A stretch of 64,000 bases of DNA from Pseudovibrio ascidiaceicola (GCF_900114245.1 NZ_FOSK01000015.1:62001-126000); one strand, 5' to 3'. Counted from the stretch's first letter, positions 8,610 to 18,274 are shown. Notes: generated from the sequence alone by a model not told the origin. Made by a program: numbers and translations.

Positions 8610-9918
8610 GCAAACAACACTTACCACCATTCAGACCTCTCGTAAGAAACACATGCGCTGGGGCCTCGTCCTTGTTGGCGTTCTGGTTCTTGGCCTTGGC
8701 GGCTGGTCCTCCGTTGCCAAGATCAACAGCGCGGTGATCACCTCTGGCGCCATCGCTGTCGATGGACAGGCCAAGAAGGTACAGCATCAGGAAGGCGGCA
8801 TTGTCGGCGAAATCCTCGTCAAAGACGGCGATGAAGTCAAAGCCGGTGATGTGCTGTTCCGTCTGGATGAGACCGTGGTGAAAGCAAACCTTGCCATCAC
8901 CCGCAAACGCCTTCACCAGATGCAGGCTCAGGAAGCCCGTCTTTCTGCCGAATGGCGCAATGACGATCAGGTCGCCTTCCCGGACTATCTGGTCGAGTTG
9001 GCAAAGACTGACAAGATTGCCGCCACCGCACTGGATGGTGAGCAGGCTCTGTTCGCTGCCCGTCAGCAGGGCATCAAAGGCCGCAAAAAGCAACTTGGCG
9101 AGCAGATTGCTCAGCTGGAGCAGCAGATTGAAGGCCTGCAGGTGCAGCGCGACGCCAAGGCCGAAAGCATTGAACTGGTCACCCAGCAGCTCGCCGACTT
9201 CGCCTCTCTATTGGAAAAACGCCTGATCAACGCCTCTCAGGTCACCGCTATCAAGCGGGAGCGGGCCGAGCTGGTTGGTGATCGCGGCGGGTTGATCTCG
9301 CAGGTCGCTCAGACCAAGGAAGCCATCAGCGAAAAGCGTGTACAGATCCTGCAGCTGGACGAAGAGTTTTTGGAGAAGGTCTTATCCGACCTGCAAAACA
9401 TCCGCTCGCAGATTGCCGAACTGGAAGAGCAGGAAGTGGCTGCGCAGGATCGCCTGAAGCGCATCGACATTCGCGCCCCGCAATCCGGTTATGTGCACCA
9501 GCTCAACGTTCATACCGTTGGCGGCGTGATCGCACCGGGTGATACCCTCATGCTGGTGGTGCCGGAAGACAGTGATCTGGTGATTGAAAGCCGCGTTCAG
9601 CCCGTTGATGTGGATCAGCTTCAAGTGGGACAAGACGCTTATGTGCGCCTTGCCGCCTTCGACCAGCGCACCACACCTGAGCTGGGTGCAGCTGTGCTCA
9701 ACGTTTCCCCGGATCTGACCCGCGATGAGGTCACCGGCGAGCCGTTCTATCTGGCACGCCTGAAGATCCTGGAGAGCGAAATGCCAAAGCTGAATGGTCA
9801 GACCCTCGTCCCGGGCATGCCCGTCGAAGGCTTCATCCAAACCGGCGAACGCACCGTCCTCTCCTACTTCATAAAACCAATGCAAGACCAAATCGCCCAT
9901 GCGCTCAAGGAGAAGTAA
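8602..9918 (+). CDS. HlyD-family periplasmic adaptor of the type I secretion system (PrtE-like)
   Basis: This 438-residue membrane-fusion protein has a short cytoplasmic N terminus, one transmembrane helix (about 15-37), a biotinyl-lipoyl-like half motif around VQHQEGGIVGEILVKDGDEV, a long coiled-coil hairpin rich in Gln, Glu and Leu (about 90-280), and a beta-barrel end. It links the inner-membrane ABC exporter to an outer-membrane TolC-type channel. The start overlaps the ABC gene by 8 bp, which implies translational coupling. Probable cargo is the upstream metalloprotease and possibly the RTX nuclease encoded at 11307-15968. Two hairpins with T-rich tails follow and end the transcript. Confidence 0.92.
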   Translation: MPEQTTLTTIQTSRKKHMRWGLVLVGVLVLGLGGWSSVAKINSAVITSGAIAVDGQAKKVQHQEGGIVGEILVKDGDEVKAGDVLFRLDETVVKANLAITRKRLHQMQAQEARLSAEWRNDDQVAFPDYLVELAKTDKIAATALDGEQALFAARQQGIKGRKKQLGEQIAQLEQQIEGLQVQRDAKAESIELVTQQLADFASLLEKRLINASQVTAIKRERAELVGDRGGLISQVAQTKEAISEKRVQILQLDEEFLEKVLSDLQNIRSQIAELEEQEVAAQDRLKRIDIRAPQSGYVHQLNVHTVGGVIAPGDTLMLVVPEDSDLVIESRVQPVDVDQLQVGQDAYVRLAAFDQRTTPELGAAVLNVSPDLTRDEVTGEPFYLARLKILESEMPKLNGQTLVPGMPVEGFIQTGERTVLSYFIKPMQDQIAHALKEK

Positions 9919-9991
9919 GGAACCCCTTACTTCCTCGGAAGGCGGCTTCATTGATTTTTGAAGTCTTGAGGACTAGAATATGCACCGGAGT

Positions 9992-10026
9992 GGGAAGGGA
10001 ACTTCAAGTCCCCTCCCCTTTGCTTA
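9992..10026 (+). terminator. Terminator after the exporter operon
   Basis: GGGAAGGGAACT pairs with AGTCCCCTCCC, with one mismatch and one bulge, around a TCA loop, followed by CCTTTGCTT. It lies about 75 bp after the HlyD-family stop codon. Confidence 0.6.
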
Positions 10027-10038
10027 AGATCCGAAAGT

Positions 10039-10083
10039 GACCCGTAGCGCGATTACCAGCCGGCTGCGGGTCCTTTTCATTTT
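10039..10083 (+). terminator. Second hairpin behind the exporter operon
   Basis: GACCCGTAGC (10039-10048) pairs with GCTGCGGGTC (10063-10072), one G-T wobble, followed by CTTTTCATTTT. It forms a tandem terminator with the hairpin at 9992. Confidence 0.65.
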
Positions 10084-10448
10084 AAGCGTGAGTGAAATGG
10101 GGAGTAACCTCATCCCATCACCTCCGATTTGAAGGCAAAGCTGTTGCCTCAGTCGGATAAGCCAATCTTGTCCGATGCATTGGCTGGCACAACACAGCTG
10201 CTTTTGCCCTCAAAGAGCTTCCAGCTTAGCATCGAACATCGCGAACTTTATCTCCCTGATTTTGGGAGTTGCAGAACCGCAATACGAAATTAAATCTCAA
10301 GATACGCAGCAATTAAATCTAAAAACACCTGAACATACACGCAAATAAATCATGAATTTATTTCACTGATACGCATATATGCTTTAACATTACTTGGATT
10401 TATTATGTCTCGCATACATAAGCAAACCATAATTTTGGATTTTTAATT
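10084..10448. other. 365 bp intergenic region with an AT-rich inverted repeat
   Basis: No gene is visible. AAATAAAT (10343-10350) and ATTTATTT (10356-10363) form an 8 bp inverted repeat with a 5-base spacer, in a very AT-rich stretch directly upstream of the gene at 10449. It is a plausible operator or promoter element, but no regulator can be assigned. Confidence 0.4.
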
Positions 10449-11243
10449 ATGTCTGTAGTAACCAGCAATTTCAAAGTCGGTCTACCTACGAATCTGACAG
10501 CGCACGCGCGTCTTGATACCGCTCAGATAGATGCAAAATCTCTAACATCCAAAGCGATAGATCTTTCAGCCGACAAGCCTCAAGAAAACATTGTTGTAAG
10601 CAATCCTGAATTGACGAAACTGAAAGAAAACGCCGCTCTTCCAAACGATCAAGATACTATAAGGTTTGACAAAATTTATGAGCTGTTTGCGCACATGACT
10701 GAACATGGTGATGCATGGGGAGCTGCCATGGAAGCCACTCAGGAAAAAGTAATGGCCCACAGCGTGTTGATCCGAGACGAAAATAACAGGTTTTGGGCGG
10801 ATTATTATCAAAAATTCTCAAACACACCTCCAGTTGCGCCAGTAAAACTAAATGAAGAGCAAGTATCCTGGATTACTAAAGAGCTCAAAGAACAAGGAAC
10901 CGTAATTAACGCTTCGACTGAAGAACATTTTGTATACTTCGAAGATAAAATATATACATTCAAGCCTGATGGCAGTGCTTATGTTCAAGATCAAGGCGTT
11001 CCCACAAGCGAAGAGGATCGCCTTTTAGGAATGCGGCGTCTTCAAGAGCTCCTCTTAGATATTGAAGAAAACAAGCAAGGTAAGTCTTTAGAATATTGGG
11101 AAGAAATTGAAAACTTATCTGCGGCAAGAGCTGATGAGTACTTTAAAAAAGCCAAGCAAATCTCTGAAGTAATTGATATTAAAAGGGAAAATCTCACAGC
11201 TTCACAAATTGAACCGGGAAAGTCCCTCAATGTGACAGTTTAG
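10449..11243 (+). CDS. Hypothetical protein, 264 residues, in the secretion island
   Basis: I do not recognise this protein. It is hydrophilic, without signal peptide or membrane segment. The N terminus (about 1-65) is Ser/Thr/Asn-rich and looks disordered; the rest is Glu/Lys-rich and predicted helical, with a central short beta-like segment (EHFVYFEDKIYTFKPDG). There is no cysteine. Base composition is more AT-rich than the neighbouring exporter genes, which hints at horizontal acquisition. It stands alone between the type I exporter operon and the convergent RTX nuclease and has its own terminator. A secreted or surface-associated role is conceivable because of the location, but nothing in the sequence proves it. 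Confidence 0.65.
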   Translation: MSVVTSNFKVGLPTNLTAHARLDTAQIDAKSLTSKAIDLSADKPQENIVVSNPELTKLKENAALPNDQDTIRFDKIYELFAHMTEHGDAWGAAMEATQEKVMAHSVLIRDENNRFWADYYQKFSNTPPVAPVKLNEEQVSWITKELKEQGTVINASTEEHFVYFEDKIYTFKPDGSAYVQDQGVPTSEEDRLLGMRRLQELLLDIEENKQGKSLEYWEEIENLSAARADEYFKKAKQISEVIDIKRENLTASQIEPGKSLNVTV

Positions 11244-11269
11244 TCATTGAGAGCAAATCACCTTAGCTA

Positions 11270-11305
11270 AAGGCCCTCGCAGAACTGCAAGGGCCTTCTT
11301 TTTTG
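11270..11305 (+). terminator. Terminator of the 264-residue gene
   Basis: AAGGCCCT (11270-11277) pairs with AGGGCCTT (11290-11297) and is followed by CTTTTTTGCTT. It lies 26 bp after the stop codon at 11243 and just before the end of the convergent nuclease gene. Confidence 0.8.
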
Positions 11306-11306
11306 C

Positions 11307-14300
11307 TTAAACGAGCATTTCGCTTGGGCTGCTGAGGTCCAGGCCGATGACAAGTGGGTCATGGTCGGATGCGCCGTACTGGTCGTCAGTGTAGAAACCA
11401 GCATCGGTGAAGCGGCTGTTGTAGCTGAGCAGGTCTGGCTCATCAGCATTGATGTGCCACTCAGCGAGGCCGGTCACCTGATCAGCAAGGCTGTCGGATG
11501 CCAAAGCATGGTCCAGAGAACCGCGCTGACCATCAAACACGAAGCTGTAAGCTTCATCGCCCAGGTACTGAGACAGAAGATCGGTCATATCGCCGCCCTC
11601 TACCAGTTCCTGTACGGAGTCGCCTTTACCGTAGGTGTTCAAATCACCGATCACGAGGATATCCGGATCAAGACCGGCACCCGCATATTCGGTTCTCAGC
11701 CACTCATGCAGCTCTTTTGCTGCGTCTTCACGTGCCTGAGCCCAGAAGGCCTGCCCGTCGCCCTGATCATAGTTTGGATCAGCGATCAAGGCATCCAGAT
11801 CTGCCTGTACCTGGTCGACATCAGCTGCCGGAATGGTACCTGCATCCAGTTTGCCCTGAATGTCTTCCACCAGATCGCTCAGGCCACTTGGACCCTTGGA
11901 CTTGTAGTGGTTGACTGCGAGGGTAAAGCGCTCGCCGTTTGCATCCTCAAAAGTGGTTGCAACGGTTGGGCGGTTACGCTGGAAGTCACCTACATATGAA
12001 CGATCAGCAAAGTCCTGCAGACGATCCGCAATCGCGTAAGTCGCATCCGCACTTGTTTCCTGATAGGTGTAGGTTTCTGTCTCAATGACAGTCAGCTTGC
12101 CAGGACGGTAGATCATACCGGTGGTGATAGCATCAGACCCAATCGGAGCCCCGTCAGTCGGGTTCACGAAGGTGTAAAGCTCATCAGTCCGGCCCTGAGC
12201 GGTCAGCTCTGCATTCAGTGCATCAACAAGAGCGCTGATCGCAGATGCATCGTCGAAGCCGTTGTTCTCCAGTTCCTGAAGACCAAAGACGTCCGCATCG
12301 ATATCAAGCATTGCCTTGACGATCTTGTCGGTCTGACGCGCAAGATCTGCCTCGGAGCTCGCTCCGCGCTGACCAAGGGTGGTAAAGTAGTTCAGCACGT
12401 TGAAGCTGGACACTTTCAGATCACCGCCAACATCAGCAGGCTGGTCAGGACGTGCACCGGAGTTGGTGCTCTCGTCGATGGAAATCTGACCGTCAACGAT
12501 CAGAGTATGACCATCAAAACCTTCGGTGAGAATACCTTCGATCGGAGCATCGATCTCTGTGCCAAGACGCAGAGTTGCCCCTTCAGAGAAGTCATCACCA
12601 CTGTCCAGATACCCATTGCCGTTGTCGCCGTTTTCTTCGGTAACTGGCACATAGGTGAACTCGTCAGGATTCTGTTCAGAAGAACCATCATCGATGAGGA
12701 TGCGGTTGTTCTGGTTCATTTCCTGATGTTCGATGATCTGGTCAAGCTCATCCTGCGGATCGTACAGATGGGTTGCCTGATACTGGGTGCCAGCGGAAAC
12801 TGTAATCTGACCGTAGCGGTCGAAATTGAAGTTTTCGATGACTGTCAGAGCATCGTCTGTACCGGAGCCTACGCTGACGCGCATGCCTTCCAGAGCTTCC
12901 AGGTTATGCTGATTTGTTGGAGACAGAAGCACCTGCATGTATTCTGGAAGTTCGTTTCCAGAGGACAGAACGCTCAGATCACCAATGTTTGTCAGCTGGG
13001 TCTGGCCACCAAATTCAGCAACCGTTCCACCGAAGGACACTTCATCACCAACTGCAACGGTTGGAGCCGCGCCGGTGTAAACGAAGATACCTTCAGAAGT
13101 TGCGGAGTTGCCGTCACTGTCAGTTGTTTCTTCCTGCAGGTAGAAACCACTGCTGGTCACGCTTGTTACAAGCGCGCTGACGTAAACGAACTCACCAACC
13201 ATGCCGGATTCTGCACCGTCACCTTGAATGGTGGAGATGAGTGTAGGCGCGGTATCATCGTTCACAACAGTGCTGGTTGCAGTCTTGGTTGTGATCTTGC
13301 CACCCGTTGGGTTGCTCAAGGTCACAGACAGGGCTTCGCTCAGCTCAGTTGTTTCATCGCCAGTGATGTTGACTGTGATGGTCTTGGTGGTTTCGCCAGC
13401 TGCAAACTCGATGCTGCCAGATGGCAGAGTGCCACCGAAGTCAGCTGCATCAACGTCGCCGCCAACAGCAAAGTCAACAGTGCCAGCCTCAGACAGATCA
13501 CCGTCACGGGTCACGGTGAACTCGAAGGAGGTTACGCCGCTGTCGCCTTCAGCTTTTGACTCAGCTTCGGCTGCAATTGCGTAGGTTGTGGAGGTACCAC
13601 CACCACCTGATGTATCGCCTTCCAGCTTCAGGTTCTGCAATACGAACGCTTCGTCGCTGCCGTTTGCGGAGCCTTCAACTGTGATGGTTAGCTCAGAGCC
13701 TGACCCTTCCAGATCAGCCATCAGTGTCTGAAGCTCGTTGGAAAGAACAAGACCGGAGCTTGTTTCAACCATCGGATCGTTCAGATCAACAGTCTTGCCG
13801 CTGGCAAGAGTGTAGGTCTGCGCGCCGTCATTATCAGACGTGAAGGAGAACAGAGTCTGCTCTTCACCACCATCAATGGAGTAGCGGATGGAAACAACAT
13901 CGTCGGACTCAAAGTCACCCATTGCGCCAGCATCCAGAGACAGACTGATGTTGCTGTAATCTGAGATATCGAAGCGCCAGGTTGCAACCAACGGGTTGCC
14001 ATCCGGATTATCACTGTTGACGGTATCAGCAAGGCCGAAGAACTCACCAGTGTTGGTCGCTTCATCGATAACGCCAATTGCATCATTCTCGAAGCTGCCA
14101 TTGGTGGAATCGACCAGCGAGAACGGTGCATCGCCAGCAGTGTACTTACCAAAGCCATCTGCAGGACTGGAGAAGTCTGGTGCAGTACTGGTGTACTCAA
14201 TCAGGCGATCATTCTGAGAGTCGACCATGTCAAACGCGAAGGTTTCGCGCACGACAGCCTGGTTGCCCAGGATCTTCAGGTTCTGCAGTGCGAATGCTTC

Positions 14301-15968
14301 AGAGCCACCGTCTGACTTACCTTCAATGCTGATGGTCAGTTCAGAGCCTGTTCCTTCCAGATCAGACACAAGGGTCTGCAGCTGGTTGGTCAGCACAATG
14401 CCTGCATCTGCATCGGTGAGCGGGTCATCCAGATCAACGGTCTTACCGCTGGCAAGGGTGTAGGTCTGTGCGCCGTCATTGTCAGAGGTGAAGGAGTACA
14501 GAACCTGCTCTTCGCCGCCATCAATGGAATAGCGGATCACGAAGGTGTCTGTGCCTTCAAAGTCACCCATTGCACCAAGATCAAGGGAAAGGCCCAAATC
14601 TTTGTAGCCTGCAATGTCGAAGGTCCAGGAAGCTGTCAGTTCACCAGTGTTATCACTGTTGACGCTGTCGGTTATGCCGAAGAACTCACCAGAGTTGGTG
14701 GCTTCATCAATGATACCAAGCGCATCATTTTCAAAACCACCATTGGTGGAGTCGACCAATGAGAACGGCGCGCTGTCTGCAGTGAACTTGCCGAAGCCAT
14801 CAGCCAGGCTGGAGAAATCAGGTGCAGTGTTGGTGAAGCTCACCAGACCCTGATTTTGAGAGTCGACCATGTCGAACGCGATTACGTCACGCACAACTTC
14901 GTTTTCATCTTCAACAGTGACGGAAACGCTTTGAGTGTCAGAACCGCCGTCAGCGTCGGTGACAGTGACTTCAACCTGATAAACATTGTCGCCATCAGCA
15001 TCTGCCGGTGCTTCAAAGTCAGGAGCTGTCTTAAAGCTCAGCTGACCAGTTTCAGCGTCGATCTCGAACAGGCCAGCATCTGTACCGGAAACAGAGTAGG
15101 ACAGGTCCGTGTTATCAACGTCAGTAGCAGATGCAGTCGTCACCTCAGTGGTGTTTTCTGCAATAGCAACGTCAGAAGCAACAGACAGAACAGGTGCTTG
15201 ATTGGAGCCAGTCACGGTAACAGTAACAGTAACGTCTTTGGTGCTGCCGTTACCGTCGGTCACTGTATAGGTGAAGGTATCTTCAGCAGTCTCACCTTCA
15301 CGCAGGCTGTCAAAAACATTGCCTGGGTTGTATGAGACCTGACCGTTTTCGAGAGAAACGGTTGCGCCAGATGCGCTGTTTGCGGAAACTTCAGTGATCG
15401 TCAGCGTATCGCCGTCATAATCCTTGTCGTTTTCCAGCAGAGTGGCAGCCTCAATAACCAGACCTTCGTCGCCCGATGCAACAGCATCTTCGCCAGCGCG
15501 GATCTCGTTGTTGCGACCATCCAGATAGTAGGTGTAGTCGTCAGCTGCGAAGTGAACTGCCTCGACATTCATCAAGGTGTCTTTTTCAGAGCCGTCATTT
15601 GCGATGACTTTGGTCTTTGGATTCCACCAGCCACCACGCTGCTGGAATGAATAGTCATCGATTGAGCCTTCATAAACGGCTGTATCGAAACCACGACCAC
15701 CATTGATGCTGTCATTGCCTGCACCACCATGGATGACATCGTCGCCACCAGCTGCGCTGATGCGATCATTGCCTTCACCAGCAAAGATAAGGTCATTGCC
15801 CTTACCTGCCCGGATCCAGTCATTTCCAGCATATGTGGAGATGGTATCGTTACCGTTGAAACCCCAGACCCAATCAATACCGTCGGTACCCGTGATGACG
15901 TCATCCCACCACGTGCCAAAGTTTACGCTGATCGAGTAGAAGTTAAATCGAGGAAAGAAATTGAACAT
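11307..15968 (-). CDS. Giant RTX-containing extracellular endonuclease, ExeM/NucH family
   Basis: This 1553-residue protein begins with RTX-type calcium repeats (about 35-95, for example GNDTISTYAGNDWIRAGKGND), followed by a beta-repeat region with cadherin-like features (about 170-355). Next come two 214-residue tandem repeats (358-571 and 572-785), a Calx-beta-like domain (about 800-890) and an OB-fold-like segment. The C-terminal 370 residues form an endonuclease/exonuclease/phosphatase domain with SSFNVLNYF, GLQELENNG, NHYKSKG, IGDLNTYG and DHDPLV, all hallmarks of ExeM/NucH nucleases. It should degrade extracellular DNA. There is no classical Sec signal; RTX repeats at the N terminus rather than near the C terminus are unusual. 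The neighbouring type I exporter is a candidate for its secretion. Confidence 0.88.
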   Translation of the reverse strand: MFNFFPRFNFYSISVNFGTWWDDVITGTDGIDWVWGFNGNDTISTYAGNDWIRAGKGNDLIFAGEGNDRISAAGGDDVIHGGAGNDSINGGRGFDTAVYEGSIDDYSFQQRGGWWNPKTKVIANDGSEKDTLMNVEAVHFAADDYTYYLDGRNNEIRAGEDAVASGDEGLVIEAATLLENDKDYDGDTLTITEVSANSASGATVSLENGQVSYNPGNVFDSLREGETAEDTFTYTVTDGNGSTKDVTVTVTVTGSNQAPVLSVASDVAIAENTTEVTTASATDVDNTDLSYSVSGTDAGLFEIDAETGQLSFKTAPDFEAPADADGDNVYQVEVTVTDADGGSDTQSVSVTVEDENEVVRDVIAFDMVDSQNQGLVSFTNTAPDFSSLADGFGKFTADSAPFSLVDSTNGGFENDALGIIDEATNSGEFFGITDSVNSDNTGELTASWTFDIAGYKDLGLSLDLGAMGDFEGTDTFVIRYSIDGGEEQVLYSFTSDNDGAQTYTLASGKTVDLDDPLTDADAGIVLTNQLQTLVSDLEGTGSELTISIEGKSDGGSEAFALQNLKILGNQAVVRETFAFDMVDSQNDRLIEYTSTAPDFSSPADGFGKYTAGDAPFSLVDSTNGSFENDAIGVIDEATNTGEFFGLADTVNSDNPDGNPLVATWRFDISDYSNISLSLDAGAMGDFESDDVVSIRYSIDGGEEQTLFSFTSDNDGAQTYTLASGKTVDLNDPMVETSSGLVLSNELQTLMADLEGSGSELTITVEGSANGSDEAFVLQNLKLEGDTSGGGGTSTTYAIAAEAESKAEGDSGVTSFEFTVTRDGDLSEAGTVDFAVGGDVDAADFGGTLPSGSIEFAAGETTKTITVNITGDETTELSEALSVTLSNPTGGKITTKTATSTVVNDDTAPTLISTIQGDGAESGMVGEFVYVSALVTSVTSSGFYLQEETTDSDGNSATSEGIFVYTGAAPTVAVGDEVSFGGTVAEFGGQTQLTNIGDLSVLSSGNELPEYMQVLLSPTNQHNLEALEGMRVSVGSGTDDALTVIENFNFDRYGQITVSAGTQYQATHLYDPQDELDQIIEHQEMNQNNRILIDDGSSEQNPDEFTYVPVTEENGDNGNGYLDSGDDFSEGATLRLGTEIDAPIEGILTEGFDGHTLIVDGQISIDESTNSGARPDQPADVGGDLKVSSFNVLNYFTTLGQRGASSEADLARQTDKIVKAMLDIDADVFGLQELENNGFDDASAISALVDALNAELTAQGRTDELYTFVNPTDGAPIGSDAITTGMIYRPGKLTVIETETYTYQETSADATYAIADRLQDFADRSYVGDFQRNRPTVATTFEDANGERFTLAVNHYKSKGPSGLSDLVEDIQGKLDAGTIPAADVDQVQADLDALIADPNYDQGDGQAFWAQAREDAAKELHEWLRTEYAGAGLDPDILVIGDLNTYGKGDSVQELVEGGDMTDLLSQYLGDEAYSFVFDGQRGSLDHALASDSLADQVTGLAEWHINADEPDLLSYNSRFTDAGFYTDDQYGASDHDPLVIGLDLSSPSEMLV
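13615..14897 (-). repeat. Tandem 642 bp repeats inside the nuclease gene
   Basis: Two adjacent 642 bp units (about 14256-14897 and 13615-14255) encode 214-residue modules. Both start with VVR followed by FDMVDSQN and share the strings YSIDGGEEQ, FTSDNDGAQTYTLASGKTVDL and ENDA. They remain clearly similar in DNA as well, so they arose by in-gene duplication. The module resembles a secreted beta-sandwich; I know no named family for it. Confidence 0.8.
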
Positions 15969-16569
15969 GTATCAACCCCGTTACAGTTCATCTTATCCGA
16001 GTTCGTCACTCCCCTCCCAGTTTTGAGCCGGGAGCCAAGACGAACGATTATTTTTTGCTAGATGCCCGAAAGATTTTCTGCAGCATGCATCGACAGTTTT
16101 CTCGATGTAGGGGGTGACGTAAAGGACGTATTGATCAATTTTTCACTTTTTGCATATTATTTCGAATAATATTTTCTTTTGTGAAATTTTTTTCAACTTC
16201 GCGTTGCATATCAATGTCAAGGCGACAGGAAGTTACCCAGTGCTGTGTATAACTTAAGGTGCTTTTACGCACATATCAGCAGCTAAGCGACTCATATTTC
16301 TCATGAGCCCCCTGCGAATCCATAGATACAATTAAAATTTAATTATCAAAATCACGATTTTTACGGGTTCATGGCGCACGTGCGGCACGAGCTTGAGTAA
16401 AATCATACCAATTCTATATTTTATCTCATTTAGAGTATCATTTTCTAACTTGACTTATCTTTGTAGTATGTAGTTTCTTATATCCTATCTTTTCAGCAAA
16501 CTAAGCGAACTTAGAGAGTGTTCGCGATAACAAGAAACTGATGAGACGGAATTAAGGGACGGGGCAAGC
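15969..16569. promoter_or_regulatory. Divergent intergenic region with a nested palindrome
   Basis: This 601 bp AT-rich region separates the divergently transcribed nuclease and aminotransferase genes and contains no gene. ATATTATT (16154-16161) and AATAATAT (16165-16172) form a perfect palindrome around TCG. TTTCAC (16141-16146) and GTGAAA (16181-16186) flank it almost symmetrically. The site is about 175 bp upstream of the nuclease start and is a plausible regulator-binding site. The regulator is unknown. Confidence 0.45.
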
Positions 16570-18231
16570 ATGTGTAATTTGATCGATAAAATCAGGAAGT
16601 CAGTGATTGGTGAGGACGCAGCCATCACCACGGCATTTGGTCGTAAGCCATTGGTTTATGCGGATTACACAGCCTCTGGCCGTTCGCTGAGCATGATTGA
16701 GGATTACATCCGGGATCACGTTTTACCCTACTACGCCAACACCCATACAGAGACCTCCTACACAGGAGCGCAGACCACTGCACTGCGTGAGCAAGCCCGC
16801 CAGCAGATCCGTTCCTCGGTCAACGCAAACGACGATCATTCCGTGATCTTTTGCGGCTCCGGTGCAACTTCTGCGATCCATAAACTAATCGACATTCTCA
16901 ACCTGAAACTGCCAGCAGACCTGAGCGCACGCTACAAGTTTGAGCAGCAGATTCCGGCGGAAGAACGCCCCGTCGTCTTCATCGGTCCTTACGAGCATCA
17001 CTCCAACGAGTTGCCATGGCGCGAGAGCATCGCAGACGTGGTTCCCATTCCCCTTTGCGAAGGTGGTCAGGTCTGTCTGGACGATCTTGAAAAGCAGCTC
17101 ATCAAATACGCAGATCGCCCCCTCAAGATCGGCAGCTTCTCCGCAGCCTCCAATGTTACCGGTGTTAAAACAGATGTAGACACCGTCGCCCGCCTGCTTC
17201 ACAAACACGGCGCGCTCTCCTTCTGGGATTACGCCGCCGCAGCCCCGTATGTAGGCATCGATATGGCTGGCACAGATGAGCAGGGCGACAGCTCCAAAGA
17301 CGCGATCTTCCTGTCCCCTCACAAATTTGTCGGTGGACCGGGCACACCGGGCGTTTTGATCGTCAACGACGCAATTCTAAAGAACCGAGTGCCAGCAATG
17401 CCGGGCGGCGGCACCGTCATGTACGTAACACCGGAAGATCATCGTTACGTGGCTGACGCAGAACGCCGCGAAGAAGGTGGCACACCAGCTATCATTGAAT
17501 CTGTGCGGGCAGGACTGGTGTTTAAGCTTCAGCAAGCCGTTGGTACCGATGAGATTGAACGTCGGGAAGAGAGCTTTGTGTCCAGAGCTGTTGCGCGTTG
17601 GTCAAACTGCGAGAACATCGAGATACTCGGCAACACTGCGGCGCCACGCCTGTCTATCACCTCGCTGAAGATCACCCATAAAGGCAAAGACCTGCACTAC
17701 AGCTTCATTGTGGCGCTGCTCAATGACCTGTTCGGTATTCAGGCTCGTGGTGGTTGCTCCTGCGCAGGTCCATACGGTCACACCTTGCTTGGCATGGACA
17801 TGCACTACAGTAAGGCACTGGAGGAGCAACTGGTGGAAGGACACATGATCCTGCGTCCGGGTTGGATCCGCCTCAACTTCAACTACTTTATTGATGAAGA
17901 CACCTTCGAGTATCTGGTGCGGGCTATTGAGTTGGTTGCGGAGCATGGCTGGAAGTTGCTGCCATTCTATCGCTTCGACCAAAACGGCGCTGTGTGGCGC
18001 TACCAAAACCACAAAACAGAACTCGCAGCGTCTCTCGAAACACTCGATTTCAACGCACTGCCAGAAGCCGCAGAAAAATCAGACCGCCCTTCTCTGGCTG
18101 AGACAATGAAAGCAGCTGAAGCCGAACTCCTGCGTAACCACAGCACTGAGGAACGCTACAACGTCATTCAGCCACAAAAAGTAGAAGAACTCCGCTGGTT
18201 CGTCCGCCCACAAGACGTTGCTGTGGCTTAA
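16570..18231 (+). CDS. Class V aminotransferase (cysteine desulfurase-like), PLP-dependent
   Basis: This 553-residue cytoplasmic enzyme has the aminotransferase class V fold. The PLP lysine is Lys252 in SPHKFVGGPGTPG, the usual stacking histidine is in YEHHSNELPW (about 143), and FWDYAAAAPYVGI carries the cofactor-binding aspartate. A cysteine-bearing loop RGGCSCAGPYG near 394-404 sits where cysteine desulfurases carry their active-site loop. The protein is longer than the usual 400-450 residues, with a C-terminal extension of about 80 residues. It could release sulfur or selenium from cysteine derivatives or act as a lyase; the sequence does not decide. A purine-rich AAGGGACGGGG site precedes the ATG. 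It appears to be transcribed alone. Confidence 0.82.
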   Translation: MCNLIDKIRKSVIGEDAAITTAFGRKPLVYADYTASGRSLSMIEDYIRDHVLPYYANTHTETSYTGAQTTALREQARQQIRSSVNANDDHSVIFCGSGATSAIHKLIDILNLKLPADLSARYKFEQQIPAEERPVVFIGPYEHHSNELPWRESIADVVPIPLCEGGQVCLDDLEKQLIKYADRPLKIGSFSAASNVTGVKTDVDTVARLLHKHGALSFWDYAAAAPYVGIDMAGTDEQGDSSKDAIFLSPHKFVGGPGTPGVLIVNDAILKNRVPAMPGGGTVMYVTPEDHRYVADAERREEGGTPAIIESVRAGLVFKLQQAVGTDEIERREESFVSRAVARWSNCENIEILGNTAAPRLSITSLKITHKGKDLHYSFIVALLNDLFGIQARGGCSCAGPYGHTLLGMDMHYSKALEEQLVEGHMILRPGWIRLNFNYFIDEDTFEYLVRAIELVAEHGWKLLPFYRFDQNGAVWRYQNHKTELAASLETLDFNALPEAAEKSDRPSLAETMKAAEAELLRNHSTEERYNVIQPQKVEELRWFVRPQDVAVA

Positions 18232-18242
18232 CAAGAAGCCAA

Positions 18243-18265
18243 GGCGACGGAGAAAAACCGTCGCC
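18243..18265. terminator. Hairpin between convergent genes
   Basis: GGCGACGG (18243-18250) pairs perfectly with CCGTCGCC (18258-18265) around AGAAAAA. It lies between the stop codons of the convergent aminotransferase and AraC genes and could serve both directions, although neither side has a strong T-run. Confidence 0.55.
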
Positions 18266-18274
18266 TGTGACACC

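Noticed and set aside
12507-13559. A 350-codon open frame on the plus strand
   Set aside because: It is fully antisense to the ExeM-type nuclease, whose repetitive codon use creates long empty frames on the other strand. No ribosome site or family match.
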